In this document: positions 6,465-12,739 of the stretch, in pieces
Layout of the letters: each line of letters starts with the position of its first letter
Position numbering within the stretch: the stretch's first letter is position 1
Assembly (NCBI GenBank): GCA_934635545.1
Contig: CAKTZN010000036.1
Location: 1 to 12,739, forward strand
Source of the DNA: an uncultured Oscillospiraceae bacterium
GTDB lineage: Bacteria; Bacillota; Clostridia; Oscillospirales; Oscillospiraceae
Direction: 5' to 3'
Length of the DNA stretch: 12,739 nucleotides
Notes under the pieces: model-generated
Told to the model about the DNA's origin: nothing
The model's database searches: none
The model's input: the letters and a program-made list of their open reading frames with translations, nothing else
Program-made: the position numbers and the translations under genes

Positions 6465-6797
6465 CTCGGCACTGCTGTCGGAGCAACGATGACGCAGGAC
6501 TTTTATAAGAACCGTTTGGCTGGCAGGGGAATCGAGATGCTGATTCCGGATGCCGCCGATGTGGACGTGATAAATACGGTTATATTTGAAGAACTGTGTG
6601 TCGGTAAAATCAACGAGGAGTCCCGAAAGGAATTCCAGCGGATTATTGGGGAACTGAGAGAGAAGGGAGCAGAGGGCATCATCTTGGGCTGCACCGAGCT
6701 GGGCCTGCTGCTTCGGCAGGCTGACGTTTCCGTCCCCCTATTTGATACGACCGTCATTCACGCAAAAAGGGCGGCTCAAATCGCAATGGAGGATTGA
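6465..6797 (+). pseudogene. 3' remnant of an aspartate/glutamate racemase family gene
   Basis: The frame reads ATMTQDFYKNRL, then IFEELCVGKI, then GIILGCTELGLLL and VPLFDTTVIHAKRA, ending at TGA 6795-6797. These are the ordered conserved blocks of the second half of Asp/Glu racemases (RacD type). They include the second catalytic cysteine in LGCTE. Intact enzymes are about 230 aa; here roughly the first 115-120 residues, with the first catalytic cysteine, are missing. The frame is open a little upstream (from about 6387), but the residues there are not racemase-like, so the junction lies near 6465-6489. No ribosome binding site is seen ahead of the internal ATG at 6489. The gene is a deletion remnant and not expected to be active. 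It is followed by a strong terminator. Confidence 0.8.
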
Positions 6798-6837
6798 CCG
6801 GCATTCCCCCTCGGGCGCGGAAGCGCTGCTGCATAGG

Positions 6838-6881
6838 AAAAGCGCTCCTGCGAGGTTGATCCTCGCAGGAGCGCTTTTTTT
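6838..6881. terminator. Bidirectional intrinsic terminator
   Basis: The stem GCGCTCCTGCGAGG (6842-6855) pairs perfectly with 6861-6874 around the loop TTGAT. It is flanked by AAAA on the left and seven T on the right, so it works in both directions. It serves the racemase remnant from the left and the lipoprotein operon from the right. Confidence 0.93.
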
Positions 6882-6906
6882 GTTTCAGGTGTCGAGAGAG
6901 CTGTGC

Positions 6907-7674
6907 TTATCCACCGATGCCCTCCAAAGTCAGTACCTGCTCATACGAATCCGCGCCGGCGATGGAGCCGATGGGCAGCACCACATGGAGCTTTCCGGCG
7001 CCGTCTGCGTATGTTCGAGCGTCCATATTGATGTTCTCGTCAGACAGCGTCCAGTCGCGGCGCTCCGCCAGAAATTCATTGGTATCGCCGCCCGCGATCG
7101 CTCCCCATTGTGTGTCAAACGTTGCAGCGGCAGCGCGGCGCGCCGCCTCCAAAAAGGCCGCTCCATCCACATTCATTACCTTCAGTAAGTCCGCCGTGGC
7201 GAGCTGCTGGCCACTGGCGATGTCGTACAGATACACATTGTACTCGCTCACATCGGAATCCCAGCCGCAGGAGACGACCAGCGACAGGATGTTTTTATAC
7301 TGATACGACTCCCATGCCACATAGAAGCAAGACAGGCTGACCTTGTCTGCGACAGTTTCCAGTACGCTGTCCACAATAGGACTGTACTCATCGGAGATAG
7401 CCTTGTTGATAACCTCCGCGCCCTGTGTATCGGCTTCGATTTGGGGCACACGGTAGGTATAGTGGCCGCTGTTGCCTACGCCATCGGTGTAGTCAAAGTC
7501 CTCGTTATACAGTTCCGTGATTTGAGGCGCTTCATAAGACGTGTCAGGCGTTTCGGCCTGATGGTCGTTCTGTTCGTTGTTCTTATTGTTGTCTGCCTCG
7601 TTGGGTGTCGTGCCGCAAGCGGCCAGCGTAAAAAGCATTGCTGCGGCCAGCAGCATGGTCAAAATCTTTTTCAT
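6907..7674 (-). CDS. Lipoprotein, possible DUF3298-like (RsiV-type) domain
   Basis: The ATG at 7672-7674 is preceded by GGAGG 8 bases upstream and gives 255 aa. Upstream in-frame codons belong to the previous gene's end. MKKILTMLLAAAMLFTLAAC is a lipoprotein signal with the lipobox LAAC (Cys20), so the mature protein is anchored outside the membrane. An Asn/Glu-rich linker follows. The rest (VPQIEADTQGAEVINKAI, then NILSLVVSCGW, YNVYLYDIASGQQLATADLL) follows the pattern of DUF3298/RsiV-like domains: paired Asn-helix, a beta strand, and 'D...G..L...DL'. That assignment is by pattern and moderate. It is the second gene of the lipoprotein operon, 13 bases after the first, and ends before the strong terminator. 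Role unknown. Confidence 0.85.
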   Translation of the reverse strand: MKKILTMLLAAAMLFTLAACGTTPNEADNNKNNEQNDHQAETPDTSYEAPQITELYNEDFDYTDGVGNSGHYTYRVPQIEADTQGAEVINKAISDEYSPIVDSVLETVADKVSLSCFYVAWESYQYKNILSLVVSCGWDSDVSEYNVYLYDIASGQQLATADLLKVMNVDGAAFLEAARRAAAATFDTQWGAIAGGDTNEFLAERRDWTLSDENINMDARTYADGAGKLHVVLPIGSIAGADSYEQVLTLEGIGG

Positions 7675-7687
7675 TCGAATATCCTCC

Positions 7688-8740
7688 TTACTTCCACGAG
7701 AACCGGCCCACAACGGCCTCCGTGTACTGGTCGTCCGTGATCGCCGTATACCGCTCTCCGTCATACCAATCGGTAAAGCCGTTGTCCGTCTGATAAATTT
7801 CGCCGGTCTCCGTGTCCATCACCCGCTCAAAGCCCATGGTGGCGTCGCTCTGCTTTTGGCTGATGATGTCCTGACTGGTGTTTCGGCTTTCCCACGAGGA
7901 CATGATGGCATCCTGCATCTCATTGGCTGACTGGCTCAACTGCTGGGACCGCTGCACCGCTGCATCGCTCTGTGCCATGGCGGAGGAGGTGTAGCTGGCT
8001 GAATAGTCTAAGCTGCCCAAGCTCCGCGTCAGGATGTCCTCCCAGTTCTGGAACATCCCTTTTTCAGCAGAGACGATGGTGGTGCTGTACGCCATGTAAT
8101 ACCCGCCAAGGCCGGGGATGGGGAAGGGGACAAGCTCTGCGGAGCACATACCCTCCGTCTCGATGCCGTCCTGCATAAACTCCGCACGCAGCACGCCGGC
8201 TGTTCCACCCAAAGAGCCCGTCGCGTCAAAGGTCTCCATCACCGTGAAATTCTCGTACTGCGGGAAGTGGAGGTCGCTATAAAAGGATTCGGAGGCTGCC
8301 AGTGCTGTCAAATGCTGCGGCAGTACCGTGAAATACCCCGCTACAGACTCCTCCGGCATCACTGGGCAGGATGCATAGATTCTGTCGTAGTAGGAAAAGC
8401 TGTCCCGCAAAAAATCATCCACAAACAGTGGCTCCGTCTTCAGGATATACAGAATCTGATTTACGCTGCACGCAGGGTCATAAGCCCGCAAAGCATGAAA
8501 CATCCCTGCGTTGGACGTAGCGGCTTCCACCGTCCAGCCCTGCGGAACGCTCATGGAGAAATCCGCGCAGCTATACGACTCCAGCTCCAGCCCGGATGCC
8601 ATAGGCGTAACAACGAATTCTTCCTTTTGCTGCTGTGTGGGAGTTCCGTAGTCCGGCACATCATCTCCATTGCTTCGGCTACCGCAGCCGCACAGCAGTG
8701 TCAGTGTTAAGGCTAAAATGATGCAAGTAATTTTCTTCAT
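7688..8740 (-). CDS. Lipoprotein of unknown function, 350 aa
   Basis: I chose the ATG at 8738-8740, 9 bases after AAAGGAGG. An ATG three codons earlier would overlap that site. The signal MKKITCIILALTLTLLCGC has a lipobox (Leu-Cys-Gly-Cys, Cys19), so the protein is surface-anchored. Residues ~50-245 (FSMSVPQGWTVEAAT, then GGYYMAYSTTIVS) resemble the 'SMTVPKGWKV' entry of secreted stress-type domains, but I cannot name the family. A Ser/Gln-rich helical stretch follows. The C-terminus (RVMDTETGEIYQTDNGFTDW and DGERYTAITDDQYTEAVVGR) is a repeat-poor tail seen in gut Firmicutes lipoproteins. It is the first gene of the operon behind the promoter at 8850-8878. Role unknown. Confidence 0.85.
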   Translation of the reverse strand: MKKITCIILALTLTLLCGCGSRSNGDDVPDYGTPTQQQKEEFVVTPMASGLELESYSCADFSMSVPQGWTVEAATSNAGMFHALRAYDPACSVNQILYILKTEPLFVDDFLRDSFSYYDRIYASCPVMPEESVAGYFTVLPQHLTALAASESFYSDLHFPQYENFTVMETFDATGSLGGTAGVLRAEFMQDGIETEGMCSAELVPFPIPGLGGYYMAYSTTIVSAEKGMFQNWEDILTRSLGSLDYSASYTSSAMAQSDAAVQRSQQLSQSANEMQDAIMSSWESRNTSQDIISQKQSDATMGFERVMDTETGEIYQTDNGFTDWYDGERYTAITDDQYTEAVVGRFSWK

Positions 8741-8849
8741 AAGTCTCATCCTCCTTTACGGGAATAGTTGGCAGCGCATCAGGTGCGGTAAGCGGTGAGC
8801 CCATGCCCCGCGCCGTAATTTTATGAACCAGTCTCAGTCTATATATTTT

Positions 8850-8878
8850 AGTATAGCATAAGTCTGGTTTCCCAGCAA
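8850..8878 (-). promoter_or_regulatory. Promoter of the lipoprotein operon
   Basis: On the minus strand TTGCTG (8873-8878) is followed after exactly 17 bases by TATACT (8850-8855), with an extended -10 TG one base ahead. The start codon is about 110 bases downstream, leaving a long leader with no clear structure seen. This is the best promoter in the middle region. Confidence 0.7.
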
Positions 8879-8924
8879 CCTGCCTTGCCCGAAAAACGAT
8901 CGTCTGCCCTTAATCGATGGTATA

Positions 8925-9058
8925 AATGACACATGACTTGCTGAGCCAGCGGCTCTCCGCTTGCCGCGATGGGCAAAGTGTTCAACGATGCCGTCCGGCA
9001 GTAAGTCGAAGGCAGCAGGAAATCTCCCCTGGCCGCACAGCGGTTCGGGGAGATTTTT
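8925..9058 (+). ncRNA. Structured hairpin cluster, candidate small RNA or interspersed repeat
   Basis: Four stems follow one another: GAGCC/GGCTC (8943-8955), TTGCC/GGCAA (8961-8976), TGCC/GGCA (8989-9000), and AAATCTCCCC (9020-9029) pairing with GGGGAGATTT (9047-9056). The last has an inner CCGC-ACA-GCGG stem and ends in TTTTT, like a terminator on the plus strand. A TATAAAT (about 8921) lies just upstream, but its -35 is poor. Coding is unlikely, although an antisense frame is open. The sequence resembles interspersed intergenic repeats I associate with Faecalibacterium-like genomes; that is from memory and unchecked. Confidence 0.4.
9020..9058 (+). terminator. Intrinsic terminator-like hairpin
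   Basis: AAATCTCCCC (9020-9029) pairs with GGGGAGATTT (9047-9056), a 10-bp stem with a nested CCGC/GCGG stem in the loop, followed by T residues. No plus-strand gene ends just before it, so it terminates either a small RNA or nothing known. Confidence 0.55.
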
Positions 9059-9094
9059 GCGTTTTGAGCAATGCGGCCAGACTCCAAACCTCCA

Positions 9095-9114
9095 CTGCAA
9101 ACTTTATTTTGCAG
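9095..9114. repeat. Inverted repeat upstream of the ATPase promoter
   Basis: CTGCAAA (9095-9101) and TTTGCAG (9108-9114) form a perfect 7-bp inverted repeat with a 6-base centre, about 30 bases before the -35 box of the ATPase gene. It could be an operator or a short hairpin. Confidence 0.35.
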
Positions 9115-9145
9115 GAAAATCAAAGCCCATCATGCGCATATTCTC

Positions 9146-9174
9146 TTGACGGGGCGGAGAAACTACGATAAAAT
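9146..9174 (+). promoter_or_regulatory. Promoter of the ATPase gene
   Basis: TTGACG (9146-9151) and TAAAAT (9169-9174) are 17 bases apart, about 40 bases before the ATG at 9215. Both boxes match consensus at 5 of 6 positions, so the gene has its own strong promoter. Confidence 0.75.
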
Positions 9175-9214
9175 ACGATCGACCACAGATTATCCTAAAA
9201 TCATGGAGGCACGC

Positions 9215-10438
9215 ATGGCATATATTACACGGGAGCTTGAGCGGAAATTTTTAAAGCTCAATGACTTTTTCAAGGTTATCCTTGTTACCGGCGCAAGGCA
9301 GGTCGGCAAAACTACGATGCTGAAGCATTTAGCCGAGAGCGACAGAACCTATGTCACGATGGACAACACCATGGCGAGAGAGCTTGCACAGTCTGATCCC
9401 GTGCTGTTCTTTCAGACCTATAAGCCGCCTGTCCTTATTGATGAGGTGCAGAAAGCGCCGGAGCTGTTCGAGCAGATCAAAATCATTTGCGATGAGAGCG
9501 ACGAAAAGGGTCTCATTTGGCTGACCGGCTCGCAGCAGTACAACATGATGAAACGAGTGCGAGAGACCCTCGCCGGAAGAATCGGCATCTTGGAGCTGTA
9601 TAGTCTGTCCGCAAGAGAAAAAGCAAGACTTGTGTTTGACACAGACTTGGACTTCTCTCTCGCCACCTTGCAGGCAAGACAGCGCAAGCTCCCGAAAAAT
9701 GATGTGGTTCAGGTATTCCATCACATCTGGGAGGGCGGTATGCCGCAGGTGCAGGGCGTGGACGATGAGCTCCGACAGGAATATTTCAATTCCTATGTTG
9801 ACACCTACTTGATGCGTGATGCTACCGAGGCGGGCGGCATTACCGACACCGTTCGCTTCCGCAAATTTCTTGTGGGCTGTGCTTCTCTTGTTTCGGAGCA
9901 GGTCAATTATTCCACGTTGGCTGAATCTGCCGACATCGCGCCGAGTACCGCAAAAGAGTGGCTGAAAATTCTCGTTGGATTAAACATCATCTATCTGCTT
10001 GCCCCATACTCCAACAACGAGCTGAAACGCCTTAGTAAAACGCCGAAGCTGTACTTCTGCGATACAGGACTCTGTTCGTATCTTTCCATGTGGCTGACAC
10101 CGGATACGCTGCGTAACGGCGCTGCAAGCGGCCACTACTACGAGAACTATGTTGTGATGGAGCTGGTCAAGAACTACGCCTACGCAAAGTCCAAAGTGAA
10201 CATCACCTACTTTAGAGACTCCAATGCAAAGGAAATTGATGTGTTCGTCGAGGAAAACAACGTCATTCATCCGTTGGAAATCAAAAAGAGCGCTGCACCC
10301 GACCGCCGTGAAGTCAAAAAGTACAGCGTCATTGATAAGGCTTCCTTGAAGCGCGGCAACGGCGGTATTATCTGCATGTGCGAGGAGCCGATACCGATCG
10401 ATGCGGACAACTGTTTTATTCCGAGTAATCTGATTTGA
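9215..10438 (+). CDS. AAA_14/DUF4143 ATPase (COG1373)
   Basis: The ATG at 9215 follows GGAGG (9205-9209) by 5 bases; the protein has 407 residues, a normal length for the family. The AAA_14 domain carries the Walker A GARQVGKTT (~27-34), Walker B PVLIDEVQ (~72-79) and the sensor-like LIWLTGSQQ (~105-113). A central region (YVDTYLMRD, then STLAESADIAPSTAKEWLKI) looks like a winged-helix-type linker. The DUF4143 part ends with FRDSNAKEIDVFVEENNVIHPLEIK, an EID...EIK pattern like a PD-(D/E)XK nuclease fold. The family is widespread and scattered by transfer; its substrate is unknown. It is a single-gene unit with its own promoter and a terminator-like hairpin, not part of an operon here. Confidence 0.92.
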   Translation: MAYITRELERKFLKLNDFFKVILVTGARQVGKTTMLKHLAESDRTYVTMDNTMARELAQSDPVLFFQTYKPPVLIDEVQKAPELFEQIKIICDESDEKGLIWLTGSQQYNMMKRVRETLAGRIGILELYSLSAREKARLVFDTDLDFSLATLQARQRKLPKNDVVQVFHHIWEGGMPQVQGVDDELRQEYFNSYVDTYLMRDATEAGGITDTVRFRKFLVGCASLVSEQVNYSTLAESADIAPSTAKEWLKILVGLNIIYLLAPYSNNELKRLSKTPKLYFCDTGLCSYLSMWLTPDTLRNGAASGHYYENYVVMELVKNYAYAKSKVNITYFRDSNAKEIDVFVEENNVIHPLEIKKSAAPDRREVKKYSVIDKASLKRGNGGIICMCEEPIPIDADNCFIPSNLI

Positions 10439-10458
10439 AGAATTTTAAGCAGCATAAG

Positions 10459-10477
10459 TAGGCATCTCATGTGCCTA
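10459..10477. repeat. Small inverted repeat after the ATPase gene
   Basis: TAGGCA (10459-10464) and TGCCTA (10472-10477) form a perfect 6-bp stem with a 7-base loop, about 20 bases after the ATPase stop. It has no T-tract. Confidence 0.3.
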
Positions 10478-10496
10478 ACCCATCTGGCTGCCATCT

Positions 10497-10536
10497 AAGC
10501 GAGGAGTGACCCGCAATGCGGATCACTCCTCGCTTT
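10497..10536. terminator. Convergent terminator-like hairpin overlapping a stop codon
   Basis: AAGCGAGGAGTGA (10497-10509) pairs perfectly with TCACTCCTCGCTT (10523-10535), with an inner CCGC-AAT-GCGG stem, giving about 17 bp in total. It is followed by only a short T-run on the plus side. The right arm is also the last codons and stop of the minus-strand gene, so the hairpin serves both converging transcripts. Confidence 0.75.
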
Positions 10537-11719
10537 CAGTAGTCGCCAGCAAGAAATCTATATTCTCGCCAAGTGCCGCGCAATAAAAAGCGCTTTGATG
10601 AGGGAGACAGAAAACAGAAATGGGCTTTTCCGCTCGCAGCAGCGCTGCGTTTTCCGTTAGCATATGAATGGTCATCAACGGCCCTATTGTAATGTAATTG
10701 CCTGCGGCCGGGTCTATCAACGGACACACAACGGATATTCTCGTTGCCGCATTCCCCGGAATTGTATCCTTCTCAGTATTCTTCACATATCCGGCTTTGC
10801 TCAGGTTTTCGCTGCACACGGCCTTCAATTCATGATAGCCCCAGTCTTGAATGTATTTCAGGTCTTTCCATCCATCCCGATTTATCGGCACAACATAGCG
10901 CACCCCCAGCCGCACTACTTTACTGGGTTCCGCAGCAAGCGTCCTGCTCAAATTGCGAGGTCTGCGAACAAGCAAAATGCAATCATGCCCCATATCTTTT
11001 GAAGTGTGCATTCCCCTGAGAACGAAGTCGTCAAACAGGGCTCGCTCCTTGTTCACCACGTTCGCGTTCCACGACAGACCTCCCTGTGGCACAACATACA
11101 CGGCCACCGGCACGCCACTGTGTACTGCAAAACCTACCTGCCGGGCAAAACGTGCTGCCATACCATTGCCCAAAATATTTCTCTTTATCTCAAGTATATT
11201 GTAAAAGCTGCGGTCATTGGCGGCATCCAGCGGCGGCAAAATCTTTGCGAGGCAGCTTGTCAATGACGGCTTTCCTTCATTCATTTTCTCGTCAAATACA
11301 AGAGGGCGGATGTCATAGCCTGCCGCAGCAAAAAAGCAATTGGCTCCACTTAAATCCAGCCGCCTGTCCAGTGGAATCCTCCGGGTGCAGCTGCCGCCTT
11401 TCAAATTTACTTGACCGACAATTTCTTTCGGTATGCTTGCCAGCCACGGAAAGAGTGACGCGCCATGCTCAAGAAGGAACAGGAGACCCGCTTTTGTGAG
11501 ATTACAGGCATGGCGCATCCGCGGGCGGTTTCTTCCGTTAATCCGCACCATCACCTCGACGTCCCTGTCCTCGATGAAACCGCTGCTTTCCAACTCACGT
11601 ATCGCGCGCACTCCCGCGTTGGCAGTCTGTGCAAAAACGGCAAGGTCATCGCGCCGTACTTGACCGCAAAGAGCGAGTGCGCACAGCATCCTGATTTTGA
11701 TTTTAGAGGGTGTATACAT
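10523..11719 (-). CDS. Winged-helix protein of mobile-element replication-relaxation-like type
   Basis: The ATG at 11717-11719 lies 9 bases after GAGAGG. The 398-residue protein opens with MYTPSKIKIRMLCALALCGQ and a helix-turn-helix-like stretch (DDLAVFAQTANAGVRAIREL, then SGFIEDR) and RHACNLTKAGLLFLLEHG, a winged-helix layout (residues ~1-85). A later block, SFYNILEIKRN ... GFAVHSGVPVAVYVVPQGGLSWNANVVNKERALF (~165-230), follows a pattern I know from Oscillospiraceae mobile-element proteins: 'FYSS.EIK', a VYA.Y strand, then 'W...E...K'. It is close in plan to replication-relaxation family proteins. No catalytic site is seen. It lies downstream of an intergenic inverted repeat. Likely role is DNA binding in an element's replication or control; this is inference. 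Confidence 0.6.
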   Translation of the reverse strand: MYTPSKIKIRMLCALALCGQVRRDDLAVFAQTANAGVRAIRELESSGFIEDRDVEVMVRINGRNRPRMRHACNLTKAGLLFLLEHGASLFPWLASIPKEIVGQVNLKGGSCTRRIPLDRRLDLSGANCFFAAAGYDIRPLVFDEKMNEGKPSLTSCLAKILPPLDAANDRSFYNILEIKRNILGNGMAARFARQVGFAVHSGVPVAVYVVPQGGLSWNANVVNKERALFDDFVLRGMHTSKDMGHDCILLVRRPRNLSRTLAAEPSKVVRLGVRYVVPINRDGWKDLKYIQDWGYHELKAVCSENLSKAGYVKNTEKDTIPGNAATRISVVCPLIDPAAGNYITIGPLMTIHMLTENAALLRAEKPISVFCLPHQSAFYCAALGENIDFLLATTESEE

Positions 11720-11744
11720 TGACGTGCGCCTCTCCTCATTTCAG

Positions 11745-11808
11745 GGTGGCCGCCCCTTAAACGAACTATGTTGTATAACCACTTTACCCTTTTATTCGGG
11801 CGGCCACC
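11745..11808. repeat. Perfect 11-bp inverted repeat with 42-base spacer
   Basis: GGTGGCCGCCC (11745-11755) and GGGCGGCCACC (11798-11808) are exact reverse complements. The spacer is AT-rich. It lies 25 bases upstream of the winged-helix gene's start. On the minus strand a weak promoter (GGGACA-N18-TATACG, about 11808-11837) directly abuts the first arm. It may be an operator, a leader hairpin or an origin/transfer site. Confidence 0.5.
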
Positions 11809-11995
11809 GTATAGTAAAATATCTTTCAGATTGTCCCATTATCATAGATGCATTGGCGTTTTTGACTTCGGAAAATCGCAAAACGCTTGTTATTCCGCGG
11901 CTTTGCGGGTCTGTTGGCTTGTTCAAAATCCGGCATCTAAAATGTCCGTGTTTCAGTACATAAAACACTCCCGCAGTGATGTAATAAATGCAGGG
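11809..11995. other. Remainder of the intergenic region, no gene seen
   Basis: Between the inverted repeat and the 3' end of the last gene I see no supported gene. It holds a short hairpin CCGC-GGCTTT-GCGG (about 11896-11909) and the candidate minus-strand promoter noted for the inverted repeat. Short plus-strand frames here lack codon bias and a ribosome binding site. Confidence 0.35.
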
Positions 11996-12739
11996 TTAAC
12001 TATCTATCCAGCTTCGCACCCGCTCCGTCCACATTCCGATGATGTATTCAGGCGTGGGGAGTACGTCGTTCATCGCTGAAACCGTGACGTATGTCCCTGC
12101 TGGGAGAAACTCTGATACCCTCGTAAAGAAGCGGAAATCCGCATAAACTCCATCATCGCCCGCCTCGAAATAAGAGCAAATCACGTCGGTGATCGACTTG
12201 GTGTTGTGGTTATCGGAGTCCAGATGTGGAGCGGCTGCATCCTTGTAAATGAAGAGATATGTGAGGCATTTCTTTGCGATTTTCGGCAGCTTTTCTTTCA
12301 CAGAAAGCACTGACCCGCGCACAGTTTCCACAAACATTGGTGTGTCAAAGATGGCGCGTTTCTGCCCGTTGTTGATCACGCCATGAGCACGGATTGACGG
12401 CAGCATAGGCATCCGGACGAGCAACATATTTCCCTCGACAAAGGCGTCAAAGTCACCAGTTTCACGGGCAACTTTCCGATAGATCTGAGTGCATACATCA
12501 TCGGGAGAGGGCGTTTCACTTGTGTCCAATCCCGCCCTGACTGCATCGATTTTGCCCATGAGCGTGAGCATCCTCAGGAGACTCCAGTAGGTATTGCTGT
12601 CCAGTTTTTCGATGGAATACTTCAGCGCGTTTGCTGTGGACGCTGCGTATTCCTCGTCGGCAAATTCGGCGTTCGCCATCCGCTGAACGGACTGCATTTC
12701 AGAGAAAAATCGTATCAATGCCTGCCCGATTTTCTTGTT
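11996..12739 (-). CDS. Unknown protein, N-terminus outside window
   Basis: The frame is open from the stop at 11996 to the right edge, about 247 codons, so the start lies outside; the TTG at 12718 is only an internal codon. No signal peptide or membrane segment is visible. The last ~76 residues hold HLDSDNHNTKSITDVI followed by FEAGDDGVYAD, RFFTRV and AGTYVTVSAMND. The DxDN...K...D order recalls, loosely, the metal-binding pattern of RusA-type Holliday junction resolvases (DxDN..K...D, then DD), with one extra residue. The first half is helical and unrecognised. It precedes the winged-helix gene on the same strand with a 276-base gap, so it is not tightly coupled. Function is not claimed. Confidence 0.7.
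   Translation of the reverse strand, partial: NKKIGQALIRFFSEMQSVQRMANAEFADEEYAASTANALKYSIEKLDSNTYWSLLRMLTLMGKIDAVRAGLDTSETPSPDDVCTQIYRKVARETGDFDAFVEGNMLLVRMPMLPSIRAHGVINNGQKRAIFDTPMFVETVRGSVLSVKEKLPKIAKKCLTYLFIYKDAAAPHLDSDNHNTKSITDVICSYFEAGDDGVYADFRFFTRVSEFLPAGTYVTVSAMNDVLPTPEYIIGMWTERVRSWIDS

Noticed and set aside
6250..6492. Plus-strand 80-codon frame upstream of the racemase remnant
   Set aside because: No ribosome binding site, no recognisable motif and Cys/His-rich chance-like composition.
8848..9123. Minus-strand 91-codon frame across the hairpin cluster
   Set aside because: It has no ribosome binding site and spans several stems, a terminator-like hairpin and the lipoprotein promoter. 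It is more likely the open strand of an intergenic repeat than a gene.
11697..12079. Overlapping plus-strand frames in the intergenic region
   Set aside because: They overlap each other and the ends of two minus-strand genes, have no ribosome binding site and match no family.
1..12739. tRNA, rRNA or CRISPR array
   Set aside because: I looked for clover-leaf arms with TTCRA loops, rRNA core motifs and regularly spaced direct repeats, and saw none.

Overview
The window looks like an accessory, mosaic stretch of a gut Clostridia genome (Oscillospiraceae / Faecalibacterium-like). This is inferred from mid-range GC, strong AGGAGG ribosome binding sites, a TnpW/TnpX-type recombinase pair, Gram-positive-style lipoproteins and small membrane proteins. 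No rRNA, tRNA, CRISPR array or intact insertion sequence was seen. The host assignment rests on pattern recognition, not on a marker gene.

Left part (1-4737): debris of integrative elements. Three minus-strand genes read leftward: a sigma-like helix-turn-helix protein with a very acidic N-terminus, an unknown protein ending in a four-cysteine zinc finger, and an AlbA_2/Schlafen-type ATP-binding protein cut by the window edge. The last two overlap by 8 bases. Divergent from them are tnpW and a TnpX-type large serine recombinase, which overlap by 4 bases (ATGA). The recombinase loses its normal C-terminus near position 4445. There it runs into a backwards fragment of another conjugative-element module: the promoter and first ~34 codons of a small Cys-rich ORF. 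The element is therefore probably scarred and immobile.

Middle part (4734-8878): a three-gene minus-strand operon of an XRE-type regulator with four membrane segments, a 75-residue two-TM protein and a 152-residue single-TM protein; the 3' remnant of an aspartate-racemase-like gene on the plus strand; a near-perfect bidirectional terminator; and a two-gene lipoprotein operon with a clear promoter (TTGCTG-N17-TATACT).

Right part (8880-12739): a compact run of hairpins (8943-9058) that could be an interspersed repeat or small RNA; a complete AAA_14/DUF4143 ATPase with its own promoter; a convergent terminator-like hairpin shared with the next gene; a winged-helix protein resembling replication-relaxation-type proteins of mobile elements; an intergenic region with a perfect 11-bp inverted repeat (11745-11808); and an unknown gene that runs off the right edge.

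The genes do not form one pathway. The layout is best read as successive insertions and deletions of mobile-element pieces around small regulator/membrane/lipoprotein operons. The least explained parts are the sigma-like/zinc-finger/AlbA_2 trio, the hairpin cluster at 8943-9058 and the 11745-11808 inverted repeat beside the winged-helix gene.
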